Assembly: GCF_040412085.2 (NCBI RefSeq) | Contig: NZ_CP115920.1 | Span: 682,001 to 746,000, forward strand | Direction: 5' to 3' | DNA length: 64,000 nt | Source of the DNA: Vibrio sp. CB1-14 | GTDB lineage: Bacteria > Pseudomonadota > Gammaproteobacteria > Enterobacterales > Vibrionaceae | Shown here: positions 61,942 through 64,000 of the stretch, piece by piece | How the letters are laid out: every line of letters starts with the position of its first letter | Numbering within the stretch: position 1 is the stretch's first letter | Made by a program: the position numbers and the translations under genes | Notes under the pieces: model-generated | The model's database searches: none | What the model was told of the DNA's origin: nothing | Seen by the model: only the letters and a program-made list of their open reading frames with translations

Positions 61942-62737
61942 GGCGCGATTGCTTGAGTGCACTTGGCCGGTATATCACATGAACTGGGCGCGTTAAGGTG
62001 GTCAAAAAATCAAAGTCAAAACACAGTGACTCACTTATGTGTAAGGTTTTGATGATGGATAGCGGCACGAGTGCAGGTGCCACTCCTCGGATAGCGAGCT
62101 GAGCAGCCGCAGTGTACGAGTCCATCTGCATGCTTGGTGCGATTCCAGCTTGCTGTAATAAACCGGCTTGGTATGTATTCGCAGGATTGTTGAGATCATT
62201 GGTGATAAGACTCGTTGGTGGTTCGGTTAAGGGCTGCTGACTCACTACCTTGAATGGCTCATCAAAAAGGTGCGTCGTCACTAATCCAAGCCGCGAGTTT
62301 AAATGGCCGGCACACAGACCTACCGCCGCCTCACCAGATTTGACATGCTCGATGATACGGGGCGTGTGGTTGGTGGTGACGGTGAGATAGCTGTCTTTGG
62401 CAAGTAGCTGCGGCATTACGTCACTCAAGTAGCCTGCAACTAAGGTTTCTGAGCAATCGAGTCTTAATATTGAGTGTGTTTCAACTTGCTGTTCTTCGGC
62501 AATTAAACCGCGCAACTCATTCAAACTTGGGCCAACACGGGCAATGAGCGCCTCTGCCTCTGGCGTCAAACGTATTTGCCTTCCTTCCGGCTCAATTAAG
62601 GTCTTACCGAGTTTCTTTTCTAGATTGGCAATGCGCTTGCTGACCGCAGATTGGCTGATATAGAGACGACTACCGGTACGTCCCATGGTTTTCTCTTGAG
62701 CAAGCACCAGCAGTGTTTCAATACCTTCTAAAAGCAT
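61871..62737 (-). CDS. LysR family transcriptional regulator
   Basis: A 288-residue regulator. The N-terminal winged helix-turn-helix reads GRTGSRLYISQSAVSKRIANLEKKLGKTLIEPEGRQIRLTPEAEAL, with the recognition helix at SQSAVSKRI. The effector-binding domain follows with two lobes (RLDCSETLVAGYLSD; GAVPLSIIK-like RGVAPALVPLSIIKT). It is convergent with yfcA and overlaps it by 71 bases, so the last 23 codons are antisense to yfcA's end. LysR regulators usually control a divergent neighbour, but the gene upstream here, modF, is on the same strand. Target and ligand are not deducible. Confidence 0.92.
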   Translation of the reverse strand: MLLEGIETLLVLAQEKTMGRTGSRLYISQSAVSKRIANLEKKLGKTLIEPEGRQIRLTPEAEALIARVGPSLNELRGLIAEEQQVETHSILRLDCSETLVAGYLSDVMPQLLAKDSYLTVTTNHTPRIIEHVKSGEAAVGLCAGHLNSRLGLVTTHLFDEPFKVVSQQPLTEPPTSLITNDLNNPANTYQAGLLQQAGIAPSMQMDSYTAAAQLAIRGVAPALVPLSIIKTLHISESLCFDFDFLTTLTRPVHVIYRPSALKQSRLKTVIETIEDAVPKVALMPSPLT

Positions 62738-62837
62738 GACGATTATGATGAAAAAATGGAATTAATAGCCTTAGGTTAGCATAAAATTCTCTGCGCTAAC
62801 TGTCGCGTTGTGCCATTTTTAGTAAAGTAGACGATGG

Positions 62838-64000
62838 CTATTTTTCCTGACACGAGATTTCCTTTTGATTGGTGTTGCTAGCAGGCGTTTGGCTTTTTAG
62901 CTCCGGTGTGGTGATGACTACGCGGTAGCCCTTCTCATTACCTGCTTCAACAAAATCCACAAAATAGTGAATACTGTCTAGCTCATCTTCGACATAATGC
63001 GAGACGTACAGCAACTGGCTTAGGTTTTCCTTAGCGATAAGCTCTAATGCATTCATAACCAATTTGCGCCCTAAGAAATCAAGGCCTTGATAAGGTTCAT
63101 CCAAAATCAGTATCGTCGGCTGTTTGATAATGGCACGTGCGATAAGTAGCAGACGCTGCTGACTGTATTCTAAAGACTTGAATGCGCAATCTTTCAGGTG
63201 CGACATGTGCAGCAGAGTTAACCATTCATCAGCGGCGTTGATTTGCTTTTTGCTTGGTTTGTCATAAAGTCCGATGGAATCAAAGAATCCAGACAGTAAA
63301 ACGTCACGGGCATTGCAGTTAACTCGGTATTGCAGGTGCAAAGATGAAGACACCATTCCAGTGTGCTGCTTGATGTCCCAAACTGTCTCGCCGCTGCCGC
63401 GTTTGATGCCATAAATCTCGATATCGTTGCTATAACATTGTGGGTGGTCACCAAAAATCATCCCGAGCAAAGTACTTTTGCCGCAGCCATTGGGACCGCG
63501 AACTTGCCAGTGTTCGCCATTGTTGATTTGCCAATTGACCCCGGAGAAGATCTTTTGCTCAACGTACTCCACCTTACCGTCAGTGATGTTGACCAAGGGA
63601 TCCGCGAACTTAGCGGTATGCTGATGTTTACGGATAAGTTCGAGCCACTGTTCACTTTGCTGTGAAGATTGCGCTAAGAGCTGTGAAATAATTGGGTGCT
63701 CGCGCCATTCGGTATGGCTGAGCTGTTCCTTGAGCGCCCCTTTTTCAAACATCGCAACGTGCGACATCCAGCTTGGGACTTCATCTTCTCGCGAGGTAAT
63801 GATGATCAGTTGAACGTGTAGGGATAGGTCTTTCAGATAGTCAGCTAGCATTTTACGGTGCAAAGTATCTAGACCAACAAAAGGCTCATCGAGTACCAAT
63901 ACTTTTGGCGCGCTGGCGAGTGCTCGCGCTAGCATCACGCGGCGGGTTTCACCGGTTGAGAGTTGTTTAAAACCGCGTTCTCTAAGATGAAGTAAATCTA
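62838..64000 (-). CDS. modF: Molybdate-related ABC ATP-binding protein ModF (runs off right edge)
   Basis: A tandem ABC ATPase protein; the 5' part lies beyond 64000. The first half shows the signature LSTGETRRVMLARALA and Walker B KVLVLDEPFVGLD. The second half shows Walker A GPNGCGKSTLLG, then GDHPQCYSND, RRGSGETVWDIKQHTGMVSSSLHL, and YFDSIGLYDKPS, matching E. coli ModF closely. Walker B there is ILILDEPYQGLD. ModF is linked to the molybdate operon regulon and has a cytoplasmic, photorepair-associated history (PhrA); exact role unclear. No molybdate permease gene is in the window. LysR follows it by 100 bases on the same strand. Confidence 0.92.
   Translation of the reverse strand, partial: DLLHLRERGFKQLSTGETRRVMLARALASAPKVLVLDEPFVGLDTLHRKMLADYLKDLSLHVQLIIITSREDEVPSWMSHVAMFEKGALKEQLSHTEWREHPIISQLLAQSSQQSEQWLELIRKHQHTAKFADPLVNITDGKVEYVEQKIFSGVNWQINNGEHWQVRGPNGCGKSTLLGMIFGDHPQCYSNDIEIYGIKRGSGETVWDIKQHTGMVSSSLHLQYRVNCNARDVLLSGFFDSIGLYDKPSKKQINAADEWLTLLHMSHLKDCAFKSLEYSQQRLLLIARAIIKQPTILILDEPYQGLDFLGRKLVMNALELIAKENLSQLLYVSHYVEDELDSIHYFVDFVEAGNEKGYRVVITTPELKSQTPASNTNQKEISCQEK

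Overview
This is chromosomal core DNA of a gamma-proteobacterium, almost certainly a Vibrio (Vibrionaceae). The evidence is the gene order (hemL-erpA-RND pump-ilvIH-dolP-diaA-yraN-lpoA/rsmI, then rnpB and the division and cell-wall cluster), protein sequences that track E. coli relatives closely with Vibrio-like differences, no ddlB between murC and ftsQ, and no secM before secA. No rRNA, tRNA, insertion sequence, integrase or CRISPR array is visible. The clearest accessory cargo is a two-gene muramidase/inhibitor module near the right end.

Layout. 1-2634 (minus): the 5' part of pcnB, gluQ, dksA and sfsA, the same neighbourhood as in E. coli. 2685-9936 (plus): hrpB (its last codons are thrown out of frame by one extra A), mrcB (PBP1B) and a patatin-barrel outer-membrane protein. 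10274-12871: acnB, with a well-placed out-of-frame upstream ORF over its start. 12963-18747 (minus): a large hybrid sensor kinase, rsmC and an AI-2E-family permease. 18898-19020: a 40-residue membrane peptide. Then hemL (minus) and erpA (plus), separated by a 15-bp dyad, followed by an RND pump (vexGH type) and ilvIH.

28320-31851 (minus) is the dolP-diaA-yraN-lpoA block, divergent from rsmI. rnpB follows with its own promoter and terminator. From 33387 the division cluster runs rsmH-ftsL-ftsI-murE-murF-mraY-murD-ftsW-murG-murC. A terminator and a strong promoter then sit where E. coli has ddlB, followed by ftsQ-ftsA-ftsZ-lpxC. mraZ is not present ahead of rsmH. secA, mutT, dapB and carAB follow; carAB shows a tandem promoter/ArgR-box arrangement.

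59888-60923 (minus) holds a pesticin-type muramidase and a secreted LprI-like lysozyme-inhibitor protein in one transcription unit, read here as a candidate toxin/immunity pair. The right end carries yfcA, an overlapping convergent LysR gene, and modF, which runs off the window.

The genes share a theme: envelope growth and division. PBP1B and its activator LpoA, the lipid II pathway MurC-G/MraY, divisome proteins FtsL/I/W/Q/A/Z, LpxC for lipid A, DapB for meso-DAP, SecA for export and DolP for outer-membrane integrity all lie here. Start codons were chosen by homology and by visible Shine-Dalgarno sequences, so several are downstream of the longest possible ORF. All functions are by recognition of family sequence; nothing was searched or computed.
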